From: Candidatus Poribacteria bacterium
GTDB taxonomy: Bacteria > Poribacteria > WGA-4E > WGA-3G
DNA: 6,553 bases
Reading direction: 5' to 3'
NCBI GenBank assembly: GCA_009845505.1
Contig: VXZL01000269.1
Coordinates: 4,126 to 10,678, forward strand
The notes beneath the pieces are model-generated. The model worked only from the letters and a program-made list of their open reading frames with translations, was not told the origin of the DNA and did no database searches. The translations under genes were made by a program, and so were the position numbers. Shown piece after piece: positions 1-6,253 of this stretch (its first letter is position 1; every line of letters starts with the position of its first letter).

Positions 1-53
1 ATTCTTCGTTTCTCCGTCTTGAGAATTCCAGTAGTTAGATACACAAGTTTCAT
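1..53 (-). CDS. Possible N-terminus of a leftward gene, cut by the window edge
   Basis: An ATG at 53-51 opens a frame that stays open to the window edge and reads MKLVYLTTGILKTEKRR. The product cannot be identified from 17 residues. An in-frame TAA at 65-63 lies four codons upstream, so the reading frame cannot begin further right, and this ATG is the only one available. There is no Shine-Dalgarno sequence, but a good promoter (-35 TTGACT, -10 TAAAAT) ends only six bases before the ATG, so the predicted transcript would start at or within a base or two of the start codon. That geometry is what a leaderless mRNA looks like. The evidence is the promoter placement plus an open frame, so a small RNA starting here is an alternative. 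Confidence 0.35.
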   Translation of the reverse strand, partial: MKLVYLTTGILKTEKRR

Positions 54-59
54 GGAGCA

Positions 60-88
60 ATTTTAACACGTTTGCTGAAAAAAGTCAA
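60..88 (-). promoter_or_regulatory. Leftward sigma70-type promoter
   Basis: On the minus strand, TTGACT (88-83) is followed after exactly 17 bases by TAAAAT (65-60). Each hexamer matches the consensus in five of six positions. The predicted start site falls around 53, on the ATG of the possible leaderless gene. It is the mirror partner of the rightward promoter at 121-150. Confidence 0.5.
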
Positions 89-93
89 GGATA

Positions 94-119
94 TGGATTC
101 GGAATTGTTGCCGATTCCA
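94..119. promoter_or_regulatory. Operator-like imperfect palindrome between divergent promoters
   Basis: TGGATTCGG (94-102) and CCGATTCCA (111-119) are inverted repeats with eight of nine positions paired around an 8-base centre. The site sits midway between the two outward-facing -35 boxes at 83-88 and 121-126. Such placement is typical of a shared binding site for a dimeric regulator controlling both directions. This is inference from position and symmetry; no specific regulator family is recognised. A transcribed hairpin is less likely because the site lies upstream of both predicted start sites. Confidence 0.4.
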
Positions 120-120
120 C

Positions 121-150
121 TTGACTTAATCAGCAGATACAAGGTAAAAT
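121..150 (+). promoter_or_regulatory. Rightward sigma70-type promoter (distal)
   Basis: TTGACT (121-126), an 18-base spacer and TAAAAT (145-150) form a plausible rightward promoter, with each hexamer five of six to consensus. A second TAAAAT follows at 155-160. It lies about 190 bases before the first plus-strand gene, so it may be a second promoter for the racemase-min block or may drive a short untranslated RNA. The 151-235 stretch beyond it is AT-rich, with T and A runs and no open frame worth calling. Confidence 0.4.
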
Positions 151-235
151 AGCGTAAAATATACCGATATGTGAAGAAAAAATGACGTTTTTTTTGCTCA
201 AATAACAACTTAGCGTACAATAGTATAAAATAAAT

Positions 236-264
236 TTGCTTTTTTTTTCAAAAATAGGTATAAT
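236..264 (+). promoter_or_regulatory. Rightward sigma70-type promoter for the larA-min block (proximal)
   Basis: A perfect TATAAT (259-264) is preceded by a 17-base spacer and a weaker -35 TTGCTT (236-241). A start near 271 would give a leader of roughly 70 bases before the ATG at 344. The minus-strand operon has nearly the same promoter (TTGCTA, 17 bases, TATAAT), which supports both as genuine. The spacer is dominated by a T run. Confidence 0.55.
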
Positions 265-343
265 TGTACAAGGGGATAGTATACCAACCCAACAGTACAC
301 TAACATTGGCGTTTTTAAGTCAGTCTGAAGGGACAACTTCAAC

Positions 344-1621
344 ATGAAAGTGGAAATGAGATACGGCACTGGCACGTTACCGATGGAGATTCCTGAGGAG
401 AATGTTGCTGGGATCCTTGAGATTGCAGAAAGTGTTCCACTGTCGGATGAAAACGGAGCGGTTCGGGAGGCAATCGCGCGTCCCATCGCCTCACCGCCCT
501 TGGCTGAATTAGCCGGAGGTCGCGAATCGGCTTGTATCGTGATCTCCGACATAACTCGCCCCGTACCCAACAAAGTGATCCTCCCTCCACTGTTGGAAGT
601 ACTTGAAGCGTCAGGTATCCCCCGCGAAAAAATCACTATTCTTATCGCCACTGGTATCCACCGTCCAAATAATGCGGAAGAACTCGAAACGATGGTTGGC
701 TCCGATATTATGGAGACCTACCGAATCGTCAACCACTTCTCGCAGCAGACAGAAACGCAGGCGTATTTAGGCAAAACTGAGAACGGCACTCCCGTTTATA
801 TCAATAAAACCTATCTTGAATCGGACCTGAAAGTCATCACCGGATTGATTGAACCGCACTTAATGGCAGGCTATTCTGGGGGCAGAAAGGCAATCTGCCC
901 AGGCATCGCGTCCGTTGAAACGATGAAGGTGATGCACGGTCCCGAACTGATGGAGCACCCGAAGTCGGCTGTCGGCATCTTGGACGGAAACCCGTTCCAC
1001 AAAGAAGCGACAGAAATCGCACTGATGGCTGGCGTTGACTTTAATCTGAACGTGGCGATTGACAAGCAGCGCAGTATCACAGGCATTTTCGCCGGTGACA
1101 TGGTTAAATCTCATCTTGTCGGCGCGGCGTTCGTCGAAAAACAGGCGAAGGTCACACTTCCTGCCTCCGCAGACGCTGTCGTCGTGTCGAGTGCGGGTTA
1201 CCCGCTGGATTCAACATTCTATCAAGCGATCAAAGGCTTGTTGACGGCTGTTGAGGTCGTCAAACAGGGCGGTAGTATCTTGCTTGTGGCAGCGGGCAGT
1301 GAAGGGATCGGCAGCAAGCCGTTCACAGACTTAATTTTTAAGACCGACGATCTCACTGCGTTTGTGCAGGGACTTTACAATCCAGCAAACTTCGTCATTG
1401 ATCAGTGGCAGCTCGAAGAATTGGCAAAAGTTGCCAGGAAAGCTGACATCTATTTCTATACCGATGGGATTCCGTATCACCAACGATCCAAACTATTTGT
1501 GCATCCGCTGAAGACCCCCCAAGAGGGTATCGAAGAAATCTTAGACCGTTACGGAGCAGATGCCCAAATTGCCGTGATTCCAGAGGGTCCCTATGTCTTA
1601 GCACAGTTGGAAGATTCCTAA
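344..1621 (+). CDS. larA: LarA-family nickel-pincer-dependent 2-hydroxyacid racemase/epimerase
   Basis: The 425-residue product matches LarA (lactate racemase, formerly DUF2088) in length and motifs. Visible are SDITRP (68-73), IHRP with His106, EPHLMAGYSGGRK with His172 and Lys182, His198, and the YPLD...Q..KG element with Gln294 and Lys297. In characterised LarA the equivalent lysine carries the nickel-pincer nucleotide, one histidine ligates nickel, and the other histidines serve as proton acid/base. All appear retained, so an active enzyme inverting the alpha carbon of a 2-hydroxyacid is expected. Substrate cannot be read from sequence: the family includes lactate, malate and sugar-acid enzymes. 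No signal peptide is seen, so it is cytosolic. The start is supported by a modest AAGGGA (328-333) ten bases upstream; an in-frame ATG at 356 is the alternative. Cofactor genes larB, larC and larE are not in this window. Confidence 0.9.
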   Translation: MKVEMRYGTGTLPMEIPEENVAGILEIAESVPLSDENGAVREAIARPIASPPLAELAGGRESACIVISDITRPVPNKVILPPLLEVLEASGIPREKITILIATGIHRPNNAEELETMVGSDIMETYRIVNHFSQQTETQAYLGKTENGTPVYINKTYLESDLKVITGLIEPHLMAGYSGGRKAICPGIASVETMKVMHGPELMEHPKSAVGILDGNPFHKEATEIALMAGVDFNLNVAIDKQRSITGIFAGDMVKSHLVGAAFVEKQAKVTLPASADAVVVSSAGYPLDSTFYQAIKGLLTAVEVVKQGGSILLVAAGSEGIGSKPFTDLIFKTDDLTAFVQGLYNPANFVIDQWQLEELAKVARKADIYFYTDGIPYHQRSKLFVHPLKTPQEGIEEILDRYGADAQIAVIPEGPYVLAQLEDS

Positions 1622-1659
1622 TACACCATAGAAAATAGCAATCAATAGATCGTCTCTAC

Positions 1660-1691
1660 TGAGGAAGTCCCCTCAACATCATTGAGTTGAG
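1660..1691 (+). promoter_or_regulatory. Overlapping short hairpins before minC
   Basis: In the 83-base gap between larA and minC, TGAGG (1660-1664) can pair with CCTCA (1671-1675), while CTCAA (1672-1676) can pair with TTGAG (1682-1686 or 1687-1691). The two structures share bases and exclude each other. Stems are only five pairs and no T run follows, so this is not a recognisable intrinsic terminator. A weak attenuator or translational switch is possible but unproven. I see no convincing promoter in the gap, so minC is probably read from the larA promoters. Confidence 0.2.
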
Positions 1692-1704
1692 ATTTAAGTA
1701 GCAA

Positions 1705-2379
1705 ATGGCAAATTCAATTGTAGCACTCAGAGCATATAGAGACGGTTTGCATTTAATTATCAAACCGCATCTCTCTATAATAGAGATTGAAGAGGCTATT
1801 CAAGAAGAAATTTCTCGGATGAATCGCCCGTTAAATGGGACATCTCTTCAGATTGATCTCAAGGGGCCGACCTTGCAAGAGGAGGAAATGGCGTATCTCC
1901 GGTCAAAACTTAAGGAGGTCTACAATGTAACAGTGCGAGACTTCATGATAGTCTCCGAAGAGCCGCCGCCGCCACCTATTGCCGCTGCACCCACAACGCA
2001 TATCGTAACACAAGTGGTGAATCCACCAGACAGCCGCGAGAGCGAACCGTCTCGGATTGTTCCTTACACAATTCGGTCGGGTCAAACAGAGGAGTTCCCC
2101 CAAGGGAGTTTGATTATCTATGGGGATGTCAACTCGGGTGCTGAAGTGAGAGCGGGCGGTGATATTGTTGTTTTGGGAGCATTGCGGGGTAACGCGCATG
2201 CAGGAATGAACGGCAGACTCTCAGCGGTCATCATTGCTATGCATTTAGTACCGCTGCAGCTTCAAATCAGTAATTATTTCAACCGTATACCTATTGGCAA
2301 AAAATCCCGAGGTTACCCAGAAATTGCGCGCATCGGGAAAGAAGATATGATTATTGTTGAAAGGTTTGTCAAGTTTTAA
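1705..2379 (+). CDS. minC: Septum site-determining protein MinC
   Basis: This 224-residue protein is the FtsZ polymerisation inhibitor of the Min system, recruited to the polar membrane by MinD. The N-terminal FtsZ-acting domain covers about residues 1-82 (opening ANSIVALRAYRDGLHLIIKP). A proline-rich linker follows (PPPPP at 87-91, extending to about 115), then the C-terminal right-handed beta-helix that dimerises and binds MinD (about 120-224). The family hallmark is clear: RSGQ (124-127), GDVNSGAEVRAGGDIVVLG (140-158) and LRGNAHAG (160-167). Length is close to the usual 220-235. The stop is 17 bases before minD, supporting an operon. No good Shine-Dalgarno precedes the ATG (only GAG at 1689-1691, far upstream), so translation may be weak or structure-dependent. 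Identification rests on the C-terminal motifs and the minD/minE neighbours. Confidence 0.95.
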   Translation: MANSIVALRAYRDGLHLIIKPHLSIIEIEEAIQEEISRMNRPLNGTSLQIDLKGPTLQEEEMAYLRSKLKEVYNVTVRDFMIVSEEPPPPPIAAAPTTHIVTQVVNPPDSRESEPSRIVPYTIRSGQTEEFPQGSLIIYGDVNSGAEVRAGGDIVVLGALRGNAHAGMNGRLSAVIIAMHLVPLQLQISNYFNRIPIGKKSRGYPEIARIGKEDMIIVERFVKF

Positions 2380-2380
2380 C

Positions 2381-2388
2381 AAAGGAGA
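2381..2388 (+). promoter_or_regulatory. Strong ribosome binding site of minD
   Basis: AAAGGAGA lies eight bases before the minD ATG at 2397 and directly after the minC stop. It is far stronger than anything preceding minC, which suggests MinD is made in excess of MinC. Confidence 0.7.
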
Positions 2389-2396
2389 TATCGGTT

Positions 2397-3191
2397 ATGG
2401 GAAGAGTAATCGTAGTAACATCAGGAAAGGGAGGTGTCGGAAAAACAACCTCTACAGCGAATTTAGGGACAGCCCTCGCGCTTCTCGGTAAAACAGTCGT
2501 TGTTGTTGATGCGGATGTCGGGCTCCGAAATCTTGATATCGTGATGGGGCTTGAGAGTCGAATCGTTTACACTTCAATGGATGTCATTGATAAACAGTGC
2601 GAACTTGCGAAAGCACTGGTTAGAGATCGAAGGGTTGACGGTCTCACGCTTCTGGCAGCCTCACAAAAAAACAATAAGAACGATGTCCAACCTGCACAGA
2701 TGAAAGCGATTTGTGATAAGTTGCGTTCAACGCACGATTTTGTCCTTGTTGACTCGCCTGCTGGTATTGAACGCGGTTTCAGCAATGCCTCCGCAGGTGC
2801 TGATGAAGCAATCGTGGTCACGACCCCAGATGTTTCCGCTATTCGGGATGCTGACCGCATTATCGGTTTGCTACAACATGCAAGAATTGAGCCGATTAAT
2901 CTCGTACTCAATCGTTTTTCGCCGGAACTTGTCGGAAATGGGAGTATGATGGATCAAGCCGATGTTATAGACATCCTGAATATTGACCTCTTAGGTATCG
3001 TCCCGGAAGACACAGGTGTCATCACTTCTACAAATCGGGGGATCCCTCTTGTCTATGAAGAACACTCCGCCGGGGCACAAGCATATATGCGCATCGCACG
3101 ACGGTTGACTGGACAGCAGATTCCGATCCCAGACTTAGAACAGAAAGGTCTGTTCACCAGCATTCTCAACTGGTTCACGAGAAAAACTTAA
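2397..3191 (+). CDS. minD: Septum site-determining protein MinD, membrane ATPase
   Basis: MinD is a ParA/MRP-like P-loop ATPase that dimerises with ATP on the inner membrane, recruits MinC and is released by MinE. The 264-residue product shows the deviant Walker A GKGGVGKTT (10-18) with the signature Lys11 and the P-loop Lys16. It also shows switch I DADVGLRNLD (38-47) with Asp40, and switch II DSPAGIE (119-125). LVLNRF (169-174) is the expected late strand with the base-contacting asparagine. The C-terminus from about residue 250 (GLFTSILNWFTRK) is an amphipathic helix ending in basic residues, the classic membrane-targeting sequence. Length matches MinD (260-270), shorter than ParA or Mrp relatives. 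The minE ribosome binding site overlaps its stop codon, so translation of the two is probably coupled. Confidence 0.97.
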   Translation: MGRVIVVTSGKGGVGKTTSTANLGTALALLGKTVVVVDADVGLRNLDIVMGLESRIVYTSMDVIDKQCELAKALVRDRRVDGLTLLAASQKNNKNDVQPAQMKAICDKLRSTHDFVLVDSPAGIERGFSNASAGADEAIVVTTPDVSAIRDADRIIGLLQHARIEPINLVLNRFSPELVGNGSMMDQADVIDILNIDLLGIVPEDTGVITSTNRGIPLVYEEHSAGAQAYMRIARRLTGQQIPIPDLEQKGLFTSILNWFTRKT

Positions 3192-3202
3192 GGAGTCCGT
3201 AC

Positions 3203-3475
3203 ATGAATATAAGCATCCGACAACTATTCGGGCGCAAATCAAAATCAAGCAGCATCGCCAAACAGCGCTTGAAGCTCGTCATTACACAAGACCGATTCGA
3301 TGTCGATGACCGCATGATGATGCGGCTACAACATGAATTGACAGAGGTATTAGCAAAGTACTTTGAATTTTCGATGAACTCTGTACAGGTATCCTTGAAA
3401 CATGAAGGCAACTCTTGCACACTCGTGGCGGACTTCCCCTACAAGGAAGTACACGAAATGCGTGTGAATCGGTGA
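3203..3475 (+). CDS. minE: Cell division topological specificity factor MinE
   Basis: MinE stimulates MinD ATP hydrolysis and so confines MinCD to the poles. The 90-residue product has the usual size. Residues 1-12 (MNISIRQLFGRK) resemble the membrane-binding N-terminal helix. IAKQRLKLVITQDR (18-31) is the MinD-contacting, anti-MinCD segment, corresponding to the conserved IAKERL region. Residues 36-88 form the dimerising topological-specificity domain, recognisable by RLQHELTEVLAKYFEF and the following beta strands. AAGGAG (3190-3194 with flanking A) overlaps the minD stop and lies about eight bases before the ATG, a strong site. It is the last gene of the plus-strand block and converges with the HAD phosphatase gene 68 bases away. 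No convincing terminator is seen between them, only TGCC-TTTT-GGCA at 3477-3488. Confidence 0.95.
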   Translation: MNISIRQLFGRKSKSSSIAKQRLKLVITQDRFDVDDRMMMRLQHELTEVLAKYFEFSMNSVQVSLKHEGNSCTLVADFPYKEVHEMRVNR

Positions 3476-3543
3476 GTGCCTTTTGGCAAATTAACGCGTT
3501 GAGACGGCGCACGACAGGAAATTGCAACTCCTATTTAACTGTA

Positions 3544-4359
3544 TCAGAGAATCAATTCATAGATGGCCTTTGCGACTCCGTTATCGTCATTCGTTCCTGT
3601 GATATAATCTGCGCAGGCACGAACCGGGGGGACTCCGTTTGCCATTGCTATGCCGAAGCCAGCAGTCTTGAGCAGACTTTCATCGTTGTAACTATCTCCA
3701 AAAGCAACAACCGTATCCATCGGGATGTCAAAACGATTGGCAAGTGCGGAAAGTGCTCGACCCTTTGTAACTTCTGGATTCATAAATTCAATATATTCTG
3801 GTTGGGTCTGTGTGACGTAAAGTTTTCCTGCGTAATCGTTTTGAAAATCGCTCAAAAGTGAAGGCAATTCTTCGGACGTGTGAATAATCAGCAGTTTCGT
3901 CGGCGTTTCCCCTGCCAATTCGCGTAAGTCGCCAACCGGTGTCGCTGGCACGCCAGTGCGCACCTCGTAAAGATCACTCCACGCATTGCGTTCAGCCACA
4001 TAAAGTTCATCATTCAAACAGAAATTGAGATGCAGATGGTGTCGCCTACAAGCAGCAACGACTTCCATTGCATAATCTGCTGGCACGGGTGTGTGATGAT
4101 AAACCTCACCGGTCGTGGCGTGCTGTACCATGCCGCCGTTATACGAAATAATAGGGTTTTCTAAACCGATTTGGTCGCTAATCGGTTGCATAGAACGGTG
4201 CATCCTTCCCGACACTAAAACGACAAGAATAGCATTCGCCGTGAGGTTACGGAGCGCGTCGCAGTTCTCAGTAGATAACGCGTGTTCACTGTTCAGGAGT
4301 GTCCCATCTAAATCAAAGGCTGCCAATCGACATGGGATTTTCGCGCCTTCACTTTCCAT
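3544..4359 (-). CDS. Cof-type HAD-superfamily phosphatase
   Basis: A cytosolic HAD hydrolase of the Cof/YbiV (class IIB cap) group, whose members mostly dephosphorylate sugar phosphates, nucleotides or FMN using Mg2+. Counting from the upstream ATG at 4374, DLDGT (21-25) holds the nucleophile and acid/base aspartates, LVSGR (53-57) is motif II, TKG (203-205) gives the motif III lysine, and GDSYND (226-231) is motif IV. The cap domain lies between about 82 and 190. I choose the ATG at 4359 (271 residues) because a perfect GGAGG (4372-4368) sits eight bases before it; that same GGAGG is inside the first codons of the longer frame, which itself has no ribosome binding site. The substrate is unknown. 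The position downstream of an ABC sugar-type ATPase makes a sugar phosphate plausible, but this is inference. Confidence 0.9.
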   Translation of the reverse strand: MESEGAKIPCRLAAFDLDGTLLNSEHALSTENCDALRNLTANAILVVLVSGRMHRSMQPISDQIGLENPIISYNGGMVQHATTGEVYHHTPVPADYAMEVVAACRRHHLHLNFCLNDELYVAERNAWSDLYEVRTGVPATPVGDLRELAGETPTKLLIIHTSEELPSLLSDFQNDYAGKLYVTQTQPEYIEFMNPEVTKGRALSALANRFDIPMDTVVAFGDSYNDESLLKTAGFGIAMANGVPPVRACADYITGTNDDNGVAKAIYELIL

Positions 4360-4367
4360 TCTCTTTT

Positions 4368-4372
4368 CCTCC
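4368..4372 (-). promoter_or_regulatory. Ribosome binding site that sets the HAD phosphatase start
   Basis: GGAGG on the minus strand, with an 8-base purine-rich spacer (AAAAGAGA) to the ATG at 4359. It overlaps the alternative ATG at 4374, arguing against that earlier start. Confidence 0.65.
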
Positions 4373-4377
4373 ATTTA

Positions 4378-4489
4378 TTCGCGGTTCGCGATTTGCGGTC
4401 CGCTATTCGTGGTTCGCTATTCGTGGTTCGCTATTCGTGGTTCGCTATTCGCGGTATGCGGTTCGCGATTTGCGGTCCGCTATTCACGA
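4378..4489. repeat. Heptanucleotide tandem repeat, 16 units
   Basis: The stretch divides cleanly into sixteen 7-base units with no slippage. On the plus strand the units are variants of TTCGCGG, TTCGCTA, TTCGTGG, TTCGCGA, TTTGCGG and TCCGCTA. The centre alternates TTCGTGG and TTCGCTA, giving a 14-base higher-order unit. A perfect 28-base block occurs twice, at 4381-4408 and 4458-4485, offset by exactly 11 units, suggesting duplication within the array. The repeat fills essentially the whole space between the ABC and HAD genes, begins four bases before the upstream ATG at 4374, and its last unit (TTCACGA, 4483-4489) provides the ABC gene stop codon. It resembles the short tandemly repeated heptamers known from filamentous cyanobacteria in style, not in sequence. 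Both strands show spurious open frames here made of degenerate peptide repeats. Confidence 0.9.
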
Positions 4490-5602
4490 AAGCACTTGCT
4501 CTGTCTTCCGATCAAAGAGATGTATTTCGGTTTCACTGAAATCCAACCAGATGGTATCGCCGACTGCAACACGGAACGTCGGGTGGGTTCGCACACGCAG
4601 TAAAATCGGTTCTTGTGTCTCTGGATGTGTATCGAGACGAATATCAAGAACGTTCACCGCGCCGAGGGGTTCAACAAGGTGAACATCGGCAGCAATTTTT
4701 TGCACATCGGGTTGATTGTCAGCAGTGACGTGCTCAGGACGGATGCCGAAGACTAAGCCGTTCTCTTGTGCATCGGCACTGAGGGTCGCTTGTCTTTCAG
4801 ATGATAGCGGTAGATAAACATCGGTGTGACTGAGCTGCAGGACAGGCGCGCCCTCCCGTGCCGTGAGTTCAGCGTCAAGGAGGTTCATTGTTGGCATCCC
4901 CATAAATCCGGCAACGAAGAGGCTTTCGGGCCTGTTATAGACTTCGTAGGGTGTTCCGATTTGCTGTAGGACCCCGTGATGGATGACGGCTATCCTGTCA
5001 GCCAAAGACATCGCCTCAACTTGGTCGTGGGTCACAAAGATTGTTGTTGCTCCGATTTCGTGTTGGAGTCGTTTAATCTCGGCACGCGTATCAACCCGGA
5101 TCTTGGCATCTAAATTTGCCATCGGTTCATCAAGGAGATAGACCTTCGGTTGTCGAACCATGGCGCGCCCGAGTGCGACGCGTTGCATCTCCCCACCACT
5201 GAGGACGCTCGGTTTCCGATCCAGCATATCGGATATTTGCAAAATCTCTGCAACGCGCTTGACCTGCGTATCAATATCTGATTTTGAGACCTTTACGGCT
5301 TTAAGGGGAAAAGCGATGTTATCGTAGACGGTCAGATGCGGATAGAGGGCATAGAACTGGAAAACGAAAGCTATATCCCGGTCTGAAGGCGAAAGATCGT
5401 TGACGCGTTGACCATCAATGAAAATATCACCCTCTTCGGGATGCTCCAAGCCTGCGATGAGACGGAGCGTCGTAGTTTTACCGCAGCCTGAGGGACCGAG
5501 AAAGACGACGAACTCCTTGTCCTGAATCTCCAAGTTAAAATCTCTGACGGCGACAAAATCACCGAAGCGTTTTAGGATATTTTCAAGTTTGATATGTGCC
5601 AT
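4484..5602 (-). CDS. ABC transporter ATP-binding protein, MalK/UgpC type (carbohydrate uptake)
   Basis: The 372-residue product has the size and two-part layout of CUT1-family import ATPases (MalK, UgpC, MsmX). It energises uptake of sugars or polyol phosphates through a membrane permease pair. In order: Walker A GPSGCGKTT (36-44), Q-loop Gln82 in FQFYALYPHLTV, signature LSGGEMQRVALGRA (134-147), Walker B VYLLDEP (154-160) with Glu159, D-loop ANLDA (162-166) and H-loop His192. The C-terminal TOBE/regulatory domain (about 237-372) includes FGIRPEHV (285-292) and the usual LFD ending. Two small departures from MalK are a signature reading LSGGE and Phe83 where serine is common. No permease or binding-protein gene is adjacent, so it may serve several transporters encoded elsewhere. 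There is no Shine-Dalgarno before the ATG; the kinase-like gene ends 25 bases upstream. The stop lies in the tandem repeat. Confidence 0.93.
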   Translation of the reverse strand: MAHIKLENILKRFGDFVAVRDFNLEIQDKEFVVFLGPSGCGKTTTLRLIAGLEHPEEGDIFIDGQRVNDLSPSDRDIAFVFQFYALYPHLTVYDNIAFPLKAVKVSKSDIDTQVKRVAEILQISDMLDRKPSVLSGGEMQRVALGRAMVRQPKVYLLDEPMANLDAKIRVDTRAEIKRLQHEIGATTIFVTHDQVEAMSLADRIAVIHHGVLQQIGTPYEVYNRPESLFVAGFMGMPTMNLLDAELTAREGAPVLQLSHTDVYLPLSSERQATLSADAQENGLVFGIRPEHVTADNQPDVQKIAADVHLVEPLGAVNVLDIRLDTHPETQEPILLRVRTHPTFRVAVGDTIWLDFSETEIHLFDRKTEQVLS

Positions 5603-5627
5603 TATTTATTCGTTGCATGCCAAACAA

Positions 5628-6221
5628 TTACCACACGGCTAAAGACTGAATGAAGGCACTCTGCATCAAAAAGTGCATGACTGCCCCCGAAACCAACGGG
5701 ACCGTCAAGTTATCGTCAATCGGGAACGGAAGCATCTCTACGACTGTGGCAACTAATGCGCCGATAATCCCGATAACAGGATGTAATTAGATGAGGGCCA
5801 TTGAAGAACAAACGACGAAACACGCAGCACTGCCTTCTAAACTTTTTGTGCCAAGAAGTTTCGTCCGCCCCCACTTTTTTCCTACCAGTGCGGCTGCGAG
5901 GTCCCCAAGGACCATGAAAAAGATACAGACAACAGCCAGCGTCTTACGAAACAAAAGAATACACAAGAACGCGCTGATGATGTAATAGGTCGCCCCCGTC
6001 ATCGCGCCCCTCCGTTCATGGCTACGGAGCATAGGCGCGAAAATTTGCAAAAAGAAACCCCCAAAACTCGGGGAAAACCATTTTACCAATTCTACGGCAA
6101 TCGCGATTCCCGTCAATATGCCGACAAAAATTAACATCGTCGACTTATCAAGAAAAAAATAGATAACCGGTAAGATCAGTCCTGATAAATGAATGCTTTT
6201 CCGAAGGAGTTCGGTTAACAT
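5628..6221 (-). pseudogene. Polyprenol/diacylglycerol kinase-like membrane protein interrupted by an in-frame stop
   Basis: The ATG at 6221 is preceded by GGAG (6233-6230) with an 8-base spacer. It opens a 144-residue hydrophobic protein of the SEC59/DGK1/VTE5 family (CTP-dependent kinases of polyprenol, diacylglycerol or phytol). RKSIHLSG (7-14), several membrane segments, GDLAAALVGKKWGR (106-119) and GTKSLEGSAA (124-133) are visible. A TAA at 5789-5787 ends it, but the same frame continues without any shift for 52 more codons to a TAA at 5630-5628. That continuation carries the family's C-terminal block: ATVVEMLPFPIDDNLTVPL, then VSGAVM. The expected full length of about 197 fits the family. 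So one codon, probably a former TTA or similar, has become TAA. Either the gene is inactivated, or this is a sequence error. Readthrough is unlikely for TAA, and the second part has no restart signal. Confidence 0.85.
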
Positions 6222-6253
6222 GAATTCGTCTCCATAGCACCTGATCGCCCATT

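Noticed and set aside
174..196. A-run/T-run stretch (AAAAAA TGACG TTTTTTTT) as an intrinsic terminator
   Set aside because: The only possible stem is A-T pairs, with no G+C-rich hairpin before the T run.
130..651. Minus-strand open frame of 173 codons overlapping the larA start
   Set aside because: It overlaps the well-supported larA in an opposing frame, its C-terminal half comes from AT-rich intergenic DNA, and it shows no family motif.
3477..3488. TGCC-TTTT-GGCA as a terminator after minE
   Set aside because: The stem is only four pairs and no T run follows it.
3415..3861. Plus-strand open frame of 148 codons across the minE end and HAD gene
   Set aside because: It runs antisense to the HAD phosphatase, whose motifs are intact, and has no ribosome binding site or recognisable domain.
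4378..4489. CRISPR array
   Set aside because: There are no spacers; the units are contiguous 7-base repeats with drift, and no cas genes are nearby.
4115..4682. Two plus-strand frames with repeated RFAVRYSWFAIRGS-like peptides
   Set aside because: The apparent peptide repeats are translations of the 7-base tandem repeat in different frames and extend antisense into the ABC and HAD genes.
5787..5789. Programmed recoding at the in-frame stop of the kinase-like gene
   Set aside because: The codon is TAA, not TGA or TAG, and I see no downstream structure suited to readthrough; mutation or sequence error is simpler.
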